Assembly: GCF_040183065.1 (NCBI RefSeq)
Contig: NC_091119.1
Location: 207,249,298 to 207,313,297 of the forward strand
Length of the DNA: 64,000 nt
From: Periplaneta americana
Lineage: Eukaryota > Arthropoda > Insecta > Blattodea > Blattidae
Reading direction: 5' to 3'
Shown: one piece after another, positions 1 to 12,015 of the stretch
Layout of the letters: the number at the start of each line of letters is the position of its first letter
Numbering within the stretch: position 1 is the stretch's first letter
Made by a program: the position numbers and the translations under genes
Notes under the pieces: generated by a model
The model's database searches: none
What the model was told of the DNA's origin: nothing
What the model saw: the letters and a program-made list of their open reading frames with translations, nothing else

Positions 1-1086
1 TAAAAGAACTCCTGCGGGACAAAATTCCGGCACATCCGGCGACGCTGATATAACCCCTGCAGTTGCGAGCGTCGTTAAATAAAACATAACATTTTTTTTT
101 CTCACATTAAGCCCTCAGGATGGATCGGACCATAAATCATATTGTATTACTCACATTTTAGGCAACTGATTCGTATCCTACATTGAGACTACTCATTCTG
201 CCTGTGATTTTACTAAAGCACTTCGACAAATATCGGCATCAGTACTAAAACAAATGCACCACGGACCTTCATTTTTCCCCGCCATAAGTTTCGGCAGTTC
301 CAGGTTTAGGAGTGCGAGCCGCCTGAGCGCTTGTGGTCAAGCGTACTTGGTTTTACTCCAAGCTCGATTCCTGTCTGTCGTCCACACTAACATTTTGAAC
401 GGGAGGCAGAAACCTATTAGGTTACATTTATTTTAGGCCTTCCTCTTCAAAATGTATCCATGTTCTTTCAATGCAATGACGACATTCATTGATTCTTCAT
501 TTTGTTCATTTATTCATTCACTGATTAATCAATTAATAACAGAGTGCTGCATTGGAGTTAAATCGCTCGCTTGAACTCGGTCGAATGTCGCACCCTCGAG
601 TGACATACGATCGGTCGTGATACGCTCGTAATAAATAGAAGCGCAGTACAAGGTCATCTCACCGACATGTCTTATCTTGTATGGAAGGCGACAGATAAGA
701 TACACATACGTTTTGCTCACACGGTAAAAATAAGGCTTTATTTTCTGCGTTTATGATAAACGTTAATGGAACAGTCAATGGAACGTACCAAAACAGGAAC
801 ATGAAGTTATAAATAAAATAGTATGAAAAATTTCGATATACAGTTAATATTGCTAATTAATAATTAGTCAATATTTGATTTACCACATATATAATATGAT
901 AGGTCCATACATAGTGTTCCGCCTATATACTGCGACAATGTAGAAACGTTTTACAAAATATTATTGATATAGCAGTAGATTAATAACAATATTAGTACAG
1001 AGATAACGTCACAGAAAATATAATAAAACGAATAATCATGCTGCACAACTGTTACAGACGCAAAGATTGATACACTAATATTAGAG
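1..1086. other. No gene recognised
   Basis: AT-rich sequence with only short open frames lacking family motifs. I see no RNA gene, long repeat or terminal inverted repeat here. Confidence 0.5.
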
Positions 1087-1125
<39 letters not shown>

Positions 1126-1134
1126 GTTGTTGTT
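1087..1134. repeat. (ATT)n microsatellite
   Basis: Uninterrupted ATT repeats grading into GTT. The poly-Ile open frame on the minus strand is produced by this repeat and is not a gene. Confidence 0.9.
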
Positions 1135-1654
1135 GGGAAAACTTGATACGGATCTTGCATTATCGTGATTGTGTTCTCCGCTTATAATAATTACGTTTAC
1201 ATCCAATAACATCTATCAGATGTGGCAAAACCAAAATCACTCCTGTGTGGGGAAAAAAAAAAATTTACCTACAACATTTATATTACATTTTAAAGCAAGT
1301 TTTGTAGTTGTACTATGGAGAGGTTAGTTAAACACTGCAAAATTTTCAAATGATAAACATCTATGATGTTACTACACAGTTCATCACTGTAACAAAAACG
1401 AATGCCTAACGCTCGGCTTATACCGTTCGAGGATTTATCGCTCGCGACAATTTTACCCATCATGCATGTGCGCTACCTATCGGATTATGCTATGAACTAC
1501 TTGCGCTCGAGCGAAAACGTCCGATGCAGACCTCTGATTCATATACCTACTGATCCATCCATAAATGTATTCATTTTTCATTCACTCATTCATTCCTCGA
1601 TTTATTAATTCATTCATATATTCATAATTTGTTGCCCACTGTCAGTTCCTTTAC

Positions 1655-2665
1655 TGCAAACCCAGCATTCTTCAATATTCCCTCTTTTCCGCCTTGTTCT
1701 TCGTCCCAGTATACGATCCATGTATCTCAATATTGTCAATAACATATCTTCTTCTGCTACGAACTCTTCTCCCGTTCACCATTCCTTCCAGTGCATCCTT
1801 CAGTAGGTAGTTTCTTCTTAACCAGTGACCCAATCTAATTTATTTTCCTATTCCTGATCAGTTTCAGCATCATTCTTTCTTCACCCACTCTTTCTAGCAC
1901 AGCTTCATTCCTTATTTTTCTGTCAATTTCACACGTCCCATTGAGATGAGCCAGACCCAACCATCCGAGGTCAACAAAGAAAAACAACAAATTTATGAGC
2001 CTACTATTCCGTATTTTCGAGAAAAATATCAGATGGAAGGCACCTGGGAAGTACATGGTTTAATGATCGGAGCGAGGGGCACCATCCCACGATCAACTGT
2101 AAACACTATCAAAACACTTGGAATCCATGACATCATTCCAAAAATAATTACTTCTAGCATTAAAGGGTCTGTGGAAATTCTGAAAAATCATTTATACGGA
2201 ATATCATAATCCCCCCCTTTCTATCCGTTAGTGTGTGATTGTTACAATATATGTACAAATTTATTATTTCTTAAATTTAAGCTCCTAGTTCACAGTTCAA
2301 TTTGACTCATCTATTTACTGTAATCGTTGTTATTCTTATATGTGTGTTATTCTGTGTTTTTGGCAACCCAGGATGCCTGGGCACATTATTTCTTGGAAAT
2401 AAATTATATATCCTCATTTCAAATGCTTCTATTCGCTTCTCTTCATTTAGTCGTAATGACCATGTTTCTGTCATACAATACCACACAAAGCACTTCATTA
2501 GTCTCTTCTTTAATTCTTTTTCCAGAAGTCCGCAGAAAATGTTCCTTTTTTTTTAAAAGATTCCTTTCCATTGCTAGCCTCCTTTTGACTTCCTGGCAGC
2601 ACCTCATGTTACTGCTTATAGTGCTTCTCAAATATTTGAAGCTGTCCACTTGCTCTACTGCCTCA
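1655..2665 (-). mobile_element. Non-LTR retrotransposon C-terminal fragment, split by another element
   Basis: On the minus strand, 2665 to 2425 encodes a degenerate reverse-transcriptase C-terminal segment (FKYLRSTISSNM followed by CQEVKRRLAM). 1945 to 1655 encodes the downstream part (VLERVGEERMMLKLIRNRK, then the GHWLRRNYLLKDALEG type). The same order is continuous at 5790-6165, so the roughly 480 bases between the halves are an insertion. Stops and frameshifts are present; this is a dead 5'-truncated copy. Confidence 0.75.
1946..2424 (+). mobile_element. R2-like non-LTR 3' fragment inserted in another LINE
   Basis: An 87-residue plus-strand frame (1946-2209) reads YEPTIPYFREKYQMEGTWEV, then a GLMIGARGTIPR motif, and ends KGSVEILKNHLYG. 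I recognise this C-terminal pattern from R2-type elements with a restriction-like endonuclease. The remainder to about 2424 is probably its 3' UTR. It interrupts the older minus-strand LINE fragment. Degraded and 5'-truncated. Confidence 0.6.
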
Positions 2666-3090
2666 TTTAGAATTTATATATTTACTTTCTTTATTTTTCT
2701 TCCGATAACCATGGTCTTCGTCTTGTTTTTATTTATCTCCGTCCCATACCGCTCACAACTAATTTGATTTCAAGTAAAGATATTTTTTATATTCATATTC
2801 ACATAATTAGGAATTGCGATATCGTCAAAATTCGTGCTCCAAGGGAGCGCCATCATCTGCAGCGAGCGCTCCTGGCGTAGACATGTGTGCCGTCACTGTC
2901 ACAGCCTGCAGGCAACAAGACTCAGCTACCAGCTGTAATTGCCGTGCAGAAACACGTTCGACATTAAAGTTCCCATCATGGCTAAATTATCTTTGTGCTG
3001 TTATAGACACAGATGTCAGCAATGAGAAATTCCTGCTTATGTCTGATACGTAGTCTTACAATAAGAAATAGTACTTATAATAAAGAACCA

Positions 3091-3093
<3 letters not shown>
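2666..3093. other. No gene recognised
   Basis: Contains a short patch (2830-2960) richer in GC and CpG than its surroundings. The open frame there has no recognisable domain, so I do not call a gene. Confidence 0.4.

Positions 3094-3168
<75 letters not shown>
3094..3168. repeat. (AAT)n microsatellite
   Basis: About 25 uninterrupted AAT units, which create a poly-Asn open frame that is not a gene. Confidence 0.95.
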
Positions 3169-3171
<3 letters not shown>

Positions 3172-3257
3172 GATTTATTTAACCTAGCAGAGTAAGGAGA
3201 CAAAAAGAAAATTCAGTGACTAAGCTGTAAGAAACACACAAATAAAGAAGTTACACA

Positions 3258-4699
3258 TTAGGCCCGATGCAGACTAGCGTCATAAAGACGCGCGTCCATT
3301 GGTTGACGCTGCGTCCCTGTGTCCACCCGTCCACACGTAGCGTCATAATGACGCATATTGTTCCGACTTTTGGAATCTTTCAGAGATCCATGATGGAAGT
3401 GTACAGACGAAAACGTGCTGTTTTTGCGTATTTAATTTACAAAAACTACTTGAAGCGTACAGAGAGGCGGTTTTGGGAACATCCATTGGTTGCCAAACGA
3501 TTCCTTCAAGGTACTTACTTTTACGACAATGTTCACAGAGTTGAGAGGCGGTGATACAAAATTTTTCAATTATTTTCGAATGAGTATTAAATCATTTGAT
3601 GAACTGGCATGTAAGATAAGTGACGTGATCAAAAGTGAAGATACTGTGATGAGACTAGCAATCCCTCCCTTAGAAATGTAAATTTTAAGGCAAGTTCACT
3701 CATTCAAAGTATATTGATATTGAAAATGAAATGTGTTTAGTTTGGTATTATTAGGTTATATTTTCTAAGTTTTAAAGTATAAGTTTTAAAAGTATACAAG
3801 TGAACTTTAGCGAAGACTTAAATAACTGACAAACAACTATACTGATTAGCTATCTAGCATTTGAATACATAATCTATCACTGAAACATTACAAAAATTAA
3901 TACAATTTCACTGCACTTACATGAACAACAATTAGGTCTAAAGAAACTGAAACAAGTCTACAGACTCGGTGGAGTCTTCTAGTGAGTGTACGGAAGTTGA
4001 AATGTTGCTCATCGCAGGAGAACATTGAACAGAGAGAGGATACCGCCAGGGTACACGTGGCTGGTTTTGGGAAGGAAAATGCTGCTCCTGAGGAACATCG
4101 TGCTGTGTATGGGTTGCGGTATGAATAACAGACAGTGTTATTTTCTTAGCAAAGTCCAAAACTCCACTCCTAAAATCCAATTTTTGTTCAACATTAAAAG
4201 TACTGACGATTGCAATCAGAGACTAAAAAAAAGACCTATCATCGTTAGGCTTAGGAGCAGGAACATTAGGGATTGGAGTCTTCATGAAATATATCATAGT
4301 ATCCTCCAAATTCCTTCGTCGCTTTGCTGGACGCTCAGAGAGGAAAGGTGGGTTAGCTGAGGCATTCCTCACTTGAAACATCTGGGAATTTTTTAATCGC
4401 TCCAATAAATAATTCTACGTCGATTTCGCTGTCCATACTATAGCCGATAGACGCACGTGTGAATTGAACAACAGTCAACAATGAAGTGCCAGAACGCAGC
4501 AGCTAGCGGTGACGCTGCGTTCTGGCAGAACCCGCAACTAGAAAATTAACGCTGCGTCACCGCCGTCTATCTTTACCTGACGCTGCGTCCCGGGGACCAC
4601 GTGTGTATGGGTCACTTTAGAACAATGTACTTCTAAACCGCGCATCAATGGGACGCTGCGTCACAGCGTCCTTTTAACGCTAGTCTGCATCGGGCCTTA
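3258..4699 (+). mobile_element. PIF/Harbinger DNA transposon, degraded, with both gene remnants
   Basis: Terminal inverted repeats beginning GGCCCGATGCAGACTAGCGT bound 3261-4696, flanked by a TTA duplication on each side, the hallmark of PIF/Harbinger. Plus-strand 3390-3680 encodes a transposase N-terminal region: KRTERRFWEHPLVAKRF, then in another frame a conserved KFFNYFRMSIKSFDEL block and a DTVMRLAIPP motif. The catalytic core is missing. Minus-strand 4405-3938 encodes a proline- and serine-rich C-terminal piece resembling the second, MADF/SANT-type Harbinger protein. The reading frame switches near 3540. Non-autonomous now. Confidence 0.85.
3390..3680 (+). pseudogene. Harbinger transposase N-terminal remnant
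   Basis: Two overlapping frames carry the family pattern. The first holds the RFWEHP...KRFLQGTYFYD region. The second, from about 3490, holds ELRGGDTKFFNYFRMS and continues to a stop after MRLAIPPLEM. Intact family members continue into the DDE nuclease domain (roughly 350-450 residues); here that domain is gone. It sits inside the element bounded by the TTA-flanked inverted repeats. Confidence 0.7.
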
Positions 4700-4733
4700 G
4701 ATATCTGGTATAAACCGCGCTTTTTTAATACAT

Positions 4734-5624
4734 TAAGGCCCAGTTGTATGATCGCAGAATAAATCTTGGAATAGCTATTCATGGAATAGCCTAACTATAG
4801 AATAAATGGAGTATCGTGTTGTATGACGTTCGTTTATTCCAAGGTTATCTATTCCATAATTAGCCGAATTGGAACAGAGGTTGGCAATATTTTAGATGGT
4901 GTTTTGTTTATAAAGTACATTCAGAATACCAGTAATTGTTGAAATTTATTTTCTGAACATATTATTTTGTATACAGATTTTTGTTATAAAGAAATGAGTA
5001 AATCAACATAAATTAGAAGTCAAAATTATTAGATAGAAGATTACGCTTAAACTAGTTGTGATAGTGAATGACTATAAGAACGTGCTAGAAAGCAAAAACT
5101 GACGCCATAGCTTTTAAATAAAAGACAAGAGCATGGGAGTCTATAGCTAGGTTATAATAATGCAAAACGTAATACTGATATAATATTGTGCTATGAATTT
5201 GCTTAAATTTAATTTTAATTATTTAAAAAATTACAATTTCTTTATAATGATGAAATTGTGAACTATTTTTACCTGTGTGTTATATGTTTCAACAATCATT
5301 AATCAATCCCAGCACGCTTTAATTCTTCATTGTTACACTCGTTTAATAGATAAAGACTGTGCCTTATTTTCTTGGTTTCCGCACTCTCAAAAATACATTA
5401 CATGTAATTCATCATCACTATCAGAGATTCATGTCTAATGCTGCTGCCATTTTATATTTTATTCTCTAGATAGAAATTTAACAACTACTGAAAGCATGGA
5501 ATAGCTTATTCGGAAGTTATCCTTCGAATAATCCACTATTCCAAGTTCGTACAACACATTTCTCGCATAACCGTGGAATTAATTTTAACAGGACTTTATT
5601 CCGTGTTCGTACAACTGGACCTAA
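4734..5624. mobile_element. Harbinger-like MITE with TAA duplication
   Basis: Left end GGCCCAGTTGTATGATCGCA and right end (reverse complement) GGTCCAGTTGTACGAACACG form inverted repeats bounding 4737-5621 (885 bp). A TAA lies at each flank (4734-4736 and 5622-5624). Sub-terminal inverted copies of an ATTCCA-rich motif follow. No coding capacity. It begins about 40 bases from the preceding Harbinger element. Confidence 0.75.
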
Positions 5625-5789
5625 GACTGACAAAATATGTCTGCGCCTTAAAAGTGTGTAGTCTTACAGTGTTCAAGCGATAAATGCAGGGAGATAGGAT
5701 TTTTATGAAAATGTAGGAATACTTCACTTAAATGTCTAAAAACTAGCAATTAAAGTTTGCGAGAAGAGAAATCGGGATAGACTGTACCA

Positions 5790-6165
5790 GTGACCCAACC
5801 AATTCCATTTTCTCTTTCTGATCAGTTTCAGCATTATTCTTTCTTCACTCATCTTTCCTACACAGCTTCATTTCTTATTGTCTGTCCATTTCACACGCTC
5901 CATTCTTCTCCATATCCACATTTCAAATGCTTCTAGTCGTTTCTCTTCACTTCGTCGCAATGTCCATGTTTCTACTCCCAAACAATGCTACACTTCACAC
6001 TAAGCACTTCACTAGTCTCTTCCTTAGTTCTTTTTTCAGAAGTCCGCAGAAGATGCTCCTTTTTTTATTAAAAGCTTCCTTTGTCATTGCTATCCTCCTT
6101 TTGACTTCCTGGCAGAAGCTCATGTTACTGCTTATAGTACACCCCAAGTGTGATCTGATAATGAA
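5790..6165 (-). mobile_element. Non-LTR retrotransposon C-terminal fragment
   Basis: The minus strand encodes CTISSNMSFCQEVKRRIAMT, then FNKKRSIFCG and ELRKRLVKCLVW, continuing into the 3' segment found at 1655-1945. Same family as the copies at 1655-2665 and 11850-12015. Frameshifted, no intact domain. Confidence 0.7.
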
Positions 6166-6350
6166 AGCGAAATGAGCCCAAGGTGCGGCGCCAAAGTTAC
6201 CCAGCATTTGCTCTTAATGGGTTGAGGAAAAACCCCGGAAAAACCTCAATCAGACAACTTGTCCCAAACAGGATTCGATCCCGGGCCCGCTAGTTCAGTA
6301 GTACTCAGTCACGCTGACCAATATTCCGAAGCGTTGGACCATTGAAAATA
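6166..6350 (-). mobile_element. tRNA-derived SINE
   Basis: Read on the minus strand, a tRNA-like head with a B box (GATCGAATCC class) is followed by a body with GGGTTTTTCC-type and GGTAACTTT motifs. That body is shared with the SINEs at 36730-36935 and 52432-52685. Diverged copy. Confidence 0.65.
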
Positions 6351-6474
6351 AATATTTTACAGTTTTTAGCACTTAAAATTAGTTCTCTATTAATAACTAT
6401 GACAGAATGCAACGGTGTTGGAGGATATTAGCATAGTTTCTAAAATAGAACCAAGACGACTCTTGATAAATCAG

Positions 6475-6556
6475 TCACGTTTCACAGGTTCGAACCCACG
6501 ACCCGTATCAAATCCAGGATAGCATGGTTACCATTAGACCATCGAGGGTTATTTCG
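6475..6556 (-). repeat. tRNA-like sequence, SINE head
   Basis: On the minus strand an A-box-like GATGGTCTAATGGTAACC and a B box GGGTTCGAACCTG are spaced as in a tRNA. The acceptor arms do not pair. I read it as a tRNA-derived repeat, not a functional tRNA. Confidence 0.5.
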
Positions 6557-7425
6557 TATTAATTATTTGTTTTCATTCAGACGTACATTTTTCATCGTGG
6601 TGGTATTCAGCCCTACTGAAAGAGTCTCCACTATTTTAAATTAAAAATTAAATCGCAATAAAAGCATCGGAATATAATGTTCCATTGTAATAATGACGTT
6701 GTGCGTTAGTCAATTTGCATCTCGCCAATTTTACAAATACATTTTCCGTAATTAATCATAATGGATATCCATGAACACGTTTAATATCTCATACAATATG
6801 GCCGTTGTAATGCATGTACAAATGTGAATAATGCATTGTAATTGCGCACCCATCCGGACAATGCACACTTTCTCCACACTAAAGCATTTCCACATTTTGT
6901 GTTTCAGAGACATGGGTGGGGGAAGGGACGAAGGTTAAAAGATAAAAAAAAAATTGTGGTGAAGGGAGGGGGAGGGAATCAATGAAATTATGTGCTCACG
7001 CACCTCAAACTATTTCGCCCCACCCTCTCCTCTGTGTATTTCTCTGCTACACCAGGAGCTCCTATTCATGAGTTTTCAAACTCAATTGTTATGATTAGAT
7101 TACATTAATCATATTTTAGTATTGGAAAACTTGGGGAAATGGGGAGGGGTGTGGTGAGAGGGAGAGAGGCTGGATTTTGGCATATATTATGGCCAGGCAT
7201 GCGTGGTAAATCTGGATCGAACAGACGAACAAATAAAATCAGTCATTCGGTCGGTGCATGGCAGCCAGCACAATTAGTTTAGTACGTGATTTCATGTTCA
7301 GGTCTAGTGATGCGCCCTGACAAACAACGGCCCTGAATGAAGGCACGGGGTGTCTTACACTGTGCAGCGATCCAGTGGCTTCCATGCGGCTGACATTAAA
7401 ATCCACATACTTTGCGAAGTAAAGT
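6557..7425. other. No gene recognised
   Basis: Non-coding sequence with purine-rich patches near 6910-6975 and 7130-7170. No family motif on either strand. Confidence 0.4.
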
Positions 7426-7435
7426 CACGGTCTAG

Positions 7436-8018
7436 TACTGGGTGTTCATTTCAAAGTGTGTCATGACGTCACTGTTGTTGGGTCACCGATTTGAAGCGAG
7501 TTTCAGCTTATATGTATATATTATTCAAGGCGTTCTTCAATCTGAACTTGAGAACGTGTACGGTATAACTTGAACGTCGTAGCAACAGATGGCGGTCTGT
7601 ACGGTCTGTGTGCTACCATAACCTCTTTCGAACTGTGTTTTGCGCCGGCAAGTCGTACGCAGGGTATTTGTTATCATCGATTGCGTACGGCAACATTCCA
7701 CAACATAAATCAAATGCTCCGTGTGCATGTTGACCGTCCAAGTTAATGTCAACAAATACGTAAGTAATCGTCTTAACCCTCTCCCCATATCCCGACAGTA
7801 CGTATTTCCAAACCGTTCACATTCCTGCCACTACCGGCGTTACCGTACGTATCGGTACGTACTCTTCAGAATGAACGCCGTACTTGCTAGGCAACTTCTC
7901 TGCCTCACAGGTTATACACTCTGCGGAAGTGTAGGAAGATTGAATTCTCTAGGCTCATCGGCTAGCCACATGACGGCATACAGCGAGCCATGACACATTT
8001 TGAACTGAACACCCAGTA
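7436..8018. mobile_element. TA-flanked MITE nested in an inverted repeat
   Basis: Termini CTGGGTGTTCATTTCAAAGT and its inverted partner CTGGGTGTTCAGTTCAAAAT bound 7438-8016, with TA on both sides. It is inserted inside the left terminal repeat of the 7426-10469 element. Tc1/mariner-like target choice is inferred from the TA alone. Internal open frames show no transposase motif. Confidence 0.7.
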
Positions 8019-8407
8019 TATGCAGTCACGAAGCTTAATACTTACTAAATATGCAAACATAGACGGTTGAAATATGCATCCATAGATAGTTGCTCGCCAC
8101 CAGGATCGCTACTATCGCCTCATCACAGACTCTTTCCCTAGCAGACCATAAAATGTATTGTACTTTCTATATCGTGTTCTTTTGAAAAAAAAAAAATAAC
8201 ACCTTCCTTCCACTATTGAAATATGAAATACATAAGGTTTATATATTATTTTCATAAAATATATATTATATTCTATAAACTCACCTTCCTGGATCTTTCG
8301 GAAGAAGGATAACTCTAACCTATTTTTCTTACAACTTATAGTACTACAAACGTCTCCTTGTCCCATATTATTATTAAAATTATTGTATTTTAGCCATTTA
8401 CATTTAT

Positions 8408-9301
8408 TAGGGGAGACTGTTGTACCTTTAGCATAGTGTACCTTTGAACATTTTTTGTTTTTTAATTTTTGCTGCTACCTAGAGGACTCAAAATGAAGTA
8501 GATTGTAGAGAAAGCCTCTAAGTAGCTCTGATCGTAGTTTCATTTTGATTTATTGCAAAGTGTGAGTTCCGTAGACAAATGAAGTTTTTTTAGTACCAAA
8601 AGTAAACATTTCGTTCATTGATGTATGTTTTTTAACACGAAACCAGATCGCATTTGTTAATATCTTTCAAGTACGGTGTGTTCCCTATCATCTGGTGAGT
8701 AATAACATATTTTAATTTCCATGATTTATTTGACTCTCTAGTTTTCGGAGCCATATTTGTTTAAACGTGCTCCCTCTTGTACCTTTGAACACAAAACATC
8801 TTGTACCTTGGAACATGTTCCAAATTACACGATACTATCGGTTTTTGTTTTTCTTTTATTTTAAGATCATGTCACGAAGTAAGTCTGGAATTAAAGAGGT
8901 CCGGATGCCTTGAAGAAAGCTGTTGAAGCAGTTATTGTTTCTCCAGGAAATAAAATCTCAATCAGAGAAGCCTGCTCTGGTTTATGATTGAAAATACATT
9001 TTAAATATGATTGTCAGTTTTTACAGCTATATTCCCACCTATATTCTATATGTTCCAACTTACAAGAGGGTATGTTCCAAGGTACATGATCCTGTTGTAC
9101 CTTTGAACACATTACACATCTCTTCGTTTTATTTTTTCCATCCTTAATAGATCTGTAAAGCAGGAAAATACATACAGGAAGTTGTAAAGGAATCTTCAAT
9201 AATTATTTTAAGCATTTTTTCATTTAAAAAGTGTAATTTCCCAAAATTAAAAAAAAAAAAGAAAACGTGAAAAGTGTTTAAAGGTACAACAGTCTCCCCT
9301 A
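8408..9301 (+). mobile_element. Pogo/Tigger-like non-autonomous element
   Basis: Inverted repeats GGGGAGACTGTTGTACCTTT bound 8410-9299, flanked by TA. Plus-strand 8880-8990 preserves the N-terminal helix-turn-helix of a pogo-type transposase: PDALKKAVEAVIV, then SPGNKISIREAC. The DDE domain is absent. Internal sequence has several tandem copies of a TTGTACCTTTGAACA motif that also occurs in the termini, probably transposase-binding or unequal-exchange repeats. Nested inside the 7426-10469 element. Confidence 0.75.
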
Positions 9302-10649
9302 CAACCGATAACGAACATTTCACAGTTTACATAGCTTTTCAAAAAAATGCGAAATACGGCACAGTCAATGCCTTTTCGATCTAGACCAGGCCGTAATGTT
9401 TGTTCGGGTTTTCTATTTCAGTGTATGGAGCTCAGTGAATTATTATATTATAACTTTATTGCGTATCATTGCTAAGCTTTATTTAGTGTAATGTGTCCAT
9501 AAGTTCCGTTTACTTCTTGTTGCATAATATGTTGCAGAAATAATTACAAAACTGTGTTATTTTAATGTGAAGAGAATTTTACATGTTAAAATAATCTGTT
9601 CGCGTCAACATTTCATGTTTAGAATGGAAGCTATTTTGAGGTTTAATAAAAAAGAATTTATATTGTGATTTCAATTTAGCAAAACTACCTTCCTTAATTT
9701 TAGACAAAACATTTACAATACCACTCCTATGAAATTAGTGTACGTACAATTGTGTTACCTCATCTCTTAAGTAGTAGATAAATACAATAATTCAGTACTC
9801 AATTTTAGTATTAAAATACAGACAAATTGAATGTCCGGGGTATCATACATGACATTATGCTTAATTATAATGTATGATTGCGAATTTAGGAATATAAGTT
9901 AAATATAGTAAGCATAACCTATAATTTTCATATGAATGGCATGGAATTGGAGACCACTAAATTTAGACAGAAAGGGCAACTGGGACAGTAAACATAACCT
10001 ATAATTTCAACATATCTAAATATTCATGCGGTGCAATTGAAAATTATTGAATCGTGCATAAATGAATGTACAAGAATTTCGCAATATTTAATCGAAATAA
10101 AGGCAGGTATTACACATATGAACAACGTAATTTTCACACCATAAATAATATTACATCTTAACTCGCAAGTAAATTATGTCTGAAGTGTCTCATAATCATT
10201 GTTTTAAATTTTATTAATGGAATTACACTACATTTTAGAGAAACATATGTTACTTTTTATGCATTCCAACTAATTTATATGGTTGAAACGCCGCCCTTCG
10301 TGATCGGGTTAAGCGAGTTACATGGTCTGCCTTACGGCCTGTATTAGATCACGATGGCAGTGACACAGTCTATTCTTCGCAGTACTAACAGCGCTCCAAG
10401 CGGCTAGCAACTATCGCGAGATTTGCAAAAAATCATCCCAAGCTTCGTGACTGTATATAGTAGATTGTGTTAAAGTGAAGTTTGAACGCTGATGTAGAAC
10501 CATCTGTAGTTGAAAGAGAGGGTTCTAGGCAAAAATTACTTGTCATTCATCACTCCAAGTCAAATGTTATTTCTGGAAGTAGCAGACGGGCTATTCCATA
10601 AATAGAATCGAACAGCATTTTTATGCTCTGATTTTTTCCTATTCATAAA

Positions 10650-11195
10650 GGGTATTTACTTACTTACAAATGGCTTTTAGAGAACCCGGAGGTTCACTAC
10701 CGCCCATACGTAAGCCCGTCATCGGTCCCTATCCTGAGCAAGATTAATCCAGTCCCTACCAACGTATCCCAACTCTCTCTCTCCTCCCATCTATGCCTCA
10801 GTCTCTCCAAAGGTCATTTTCCCCCATCCAACTAACACTCCATACGCATTTCTGGATTCACCCAAGCGTGCTACATGCCCTGCCCATCTCAAACGTCTGG
10901 ATTTAATGTTCCTAATTATGTCAGGTGAAGAATACAATGCGTGCAGTCTGTGTTGTGTAACTTTCTCCATTCTCCTGTAACTTCATACCTCTTAGCCCCA
11001 AATATTTTCCTAAGCACCTTATTCTCGAACACCCTTAACCTCTATTCCTCTCTTAAAGTGAGAGTCCAAGTTTCACAACCATAAAGAACAACCGGTAATA
11101 TAACTGTTTTATAAACTGTAATTTCCAGTTTTTTTTTTCTTCAACAGACTGGATGACAAAAGCTTCTCAACCGAATAACAGCAGGCATTATTCTA
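10650..11195 (-). mobile_element. RTE-like LINE 3' fragment (TTAC/GTAA-tailed)
   Basis: Minus strand: a reverse-transcriptase C-terminal domain (HRLRVFENKVL class, GEWRKLHNT, LRWAGHVAR-like), then the 3' end whose last coding bases read NLRVL-type residues before an AAGTAAGT tail. Same family as 15570-16200, 42093-42221 and 55881-57292. Several frameshifts; ends near 11195. Confidence 0.75.
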
Positions 11196-11849
11196 GAAAT
11201 ATTTCTCAATGACAATAAATTGTTGAAAATGTCAAGGCCACCGACAACCTTCCGTCTTAGCAGGGGTCGTAGTTGGTTAGCTTGCAACCGAGCATTCATA
11301 TCGCCGTTTAAAACAATTGCATAAGGTATTACAATAAAGAGCCAGTAATTTTTATATTTCCCACGTAAAAAAAAAGCGAAAATGGATTCTTCTGCATCTT
11401 CCAACAAAAAAGGACTAAAAGACGGCCCACTACAACGGTCGCATTTCGTAACCTCTGTACCATAACATAACCAAGTTCAATATTATAATACAGCGTGTGA
11501 AAAGCACTTCATTCTCGTAAACAAAATACGCTTATCAATATTAAGTAACTATTAAATCAGTACAAAGTACCAAAATCCCAATTTGCCGCTGCCCCTATAC
11601 GGAAGTGCGTCCTACAATATTGCTCGTTTATGCTTCCTTTTCGAGATAAAAATTGCTCTATATGAAATATTTCATAGCGTGTTATGGGAAAGCCATCCAT
11701 TTAATTCCCAATATCCTCAATCAGTTCAAGAGAGCAGTGTATTATGATAATAAATGATTGAAGTACGAAGTACGTAATTTTAGTTTTCTCCTTTAAATGT
11801 GCAGAAATTTGATCCAACAAATGTAGGATTTTAATATTCCCTTTCAGAA
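11196..11849. other. No gene recognised
   Basis: The 88-residue minus-strand frame at 11141-11407 overlaps the LINE edge and shows no domain. Otherwise AT-rich sequence without features. Confidence 0.4.
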
Positions 11850-12015
11850 CGAAAAGTTACATTTGTTAGCAATGGCAAAGGAAGCTTTCAATATAAAAAG
11901 CACTTTCTGTGGATCTCTGGAGTAAGAACTAAAGAAGAGACTAGCGAAGTGCTTTGTATGGAGCGTGCAACTATGGGGCAGAAACATGGACATTACGACG
12001 AAGTGAAGACAAAAG
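11850..12015 (+). mobile_element. Non-LTR retrotransposon fragment
   Basis: Plus-strand translation gives LLAMAKEAFNIKSTFCGSLE, a stop, then ELKKRLAKCFVWSVQ. This is the same reverse-transcriptase C-terminal segment as at 5790-6165, in opposite orientation. Confidence 0.65.

Larger units (their letters stand above)
7426..10469. mobile_element. TIR element carrying two nested insertions
   Basis: The right end (reverse complement of 10440-10469) reads CACAATCTACTATATACAGT followed by CACGAAGCTT. The left end reads CACGGTCTAGTA at 7426 and resumes as TATATGCAGTCACGAAGCTT at 8017. The two halves are separated by a complete 579-bp element. A shorter relative with the same termini lies at 26336-27123. 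Net length without both nested elements is about 1.6 kb. No transposase recognised; superfamily not assigned. Confidence 0.65.

Noticed and set aside
2814-3053. GC-richer open frame as a possible exon
   Set aside because: No domain, no convincing splice sites, and it lies between repeats.
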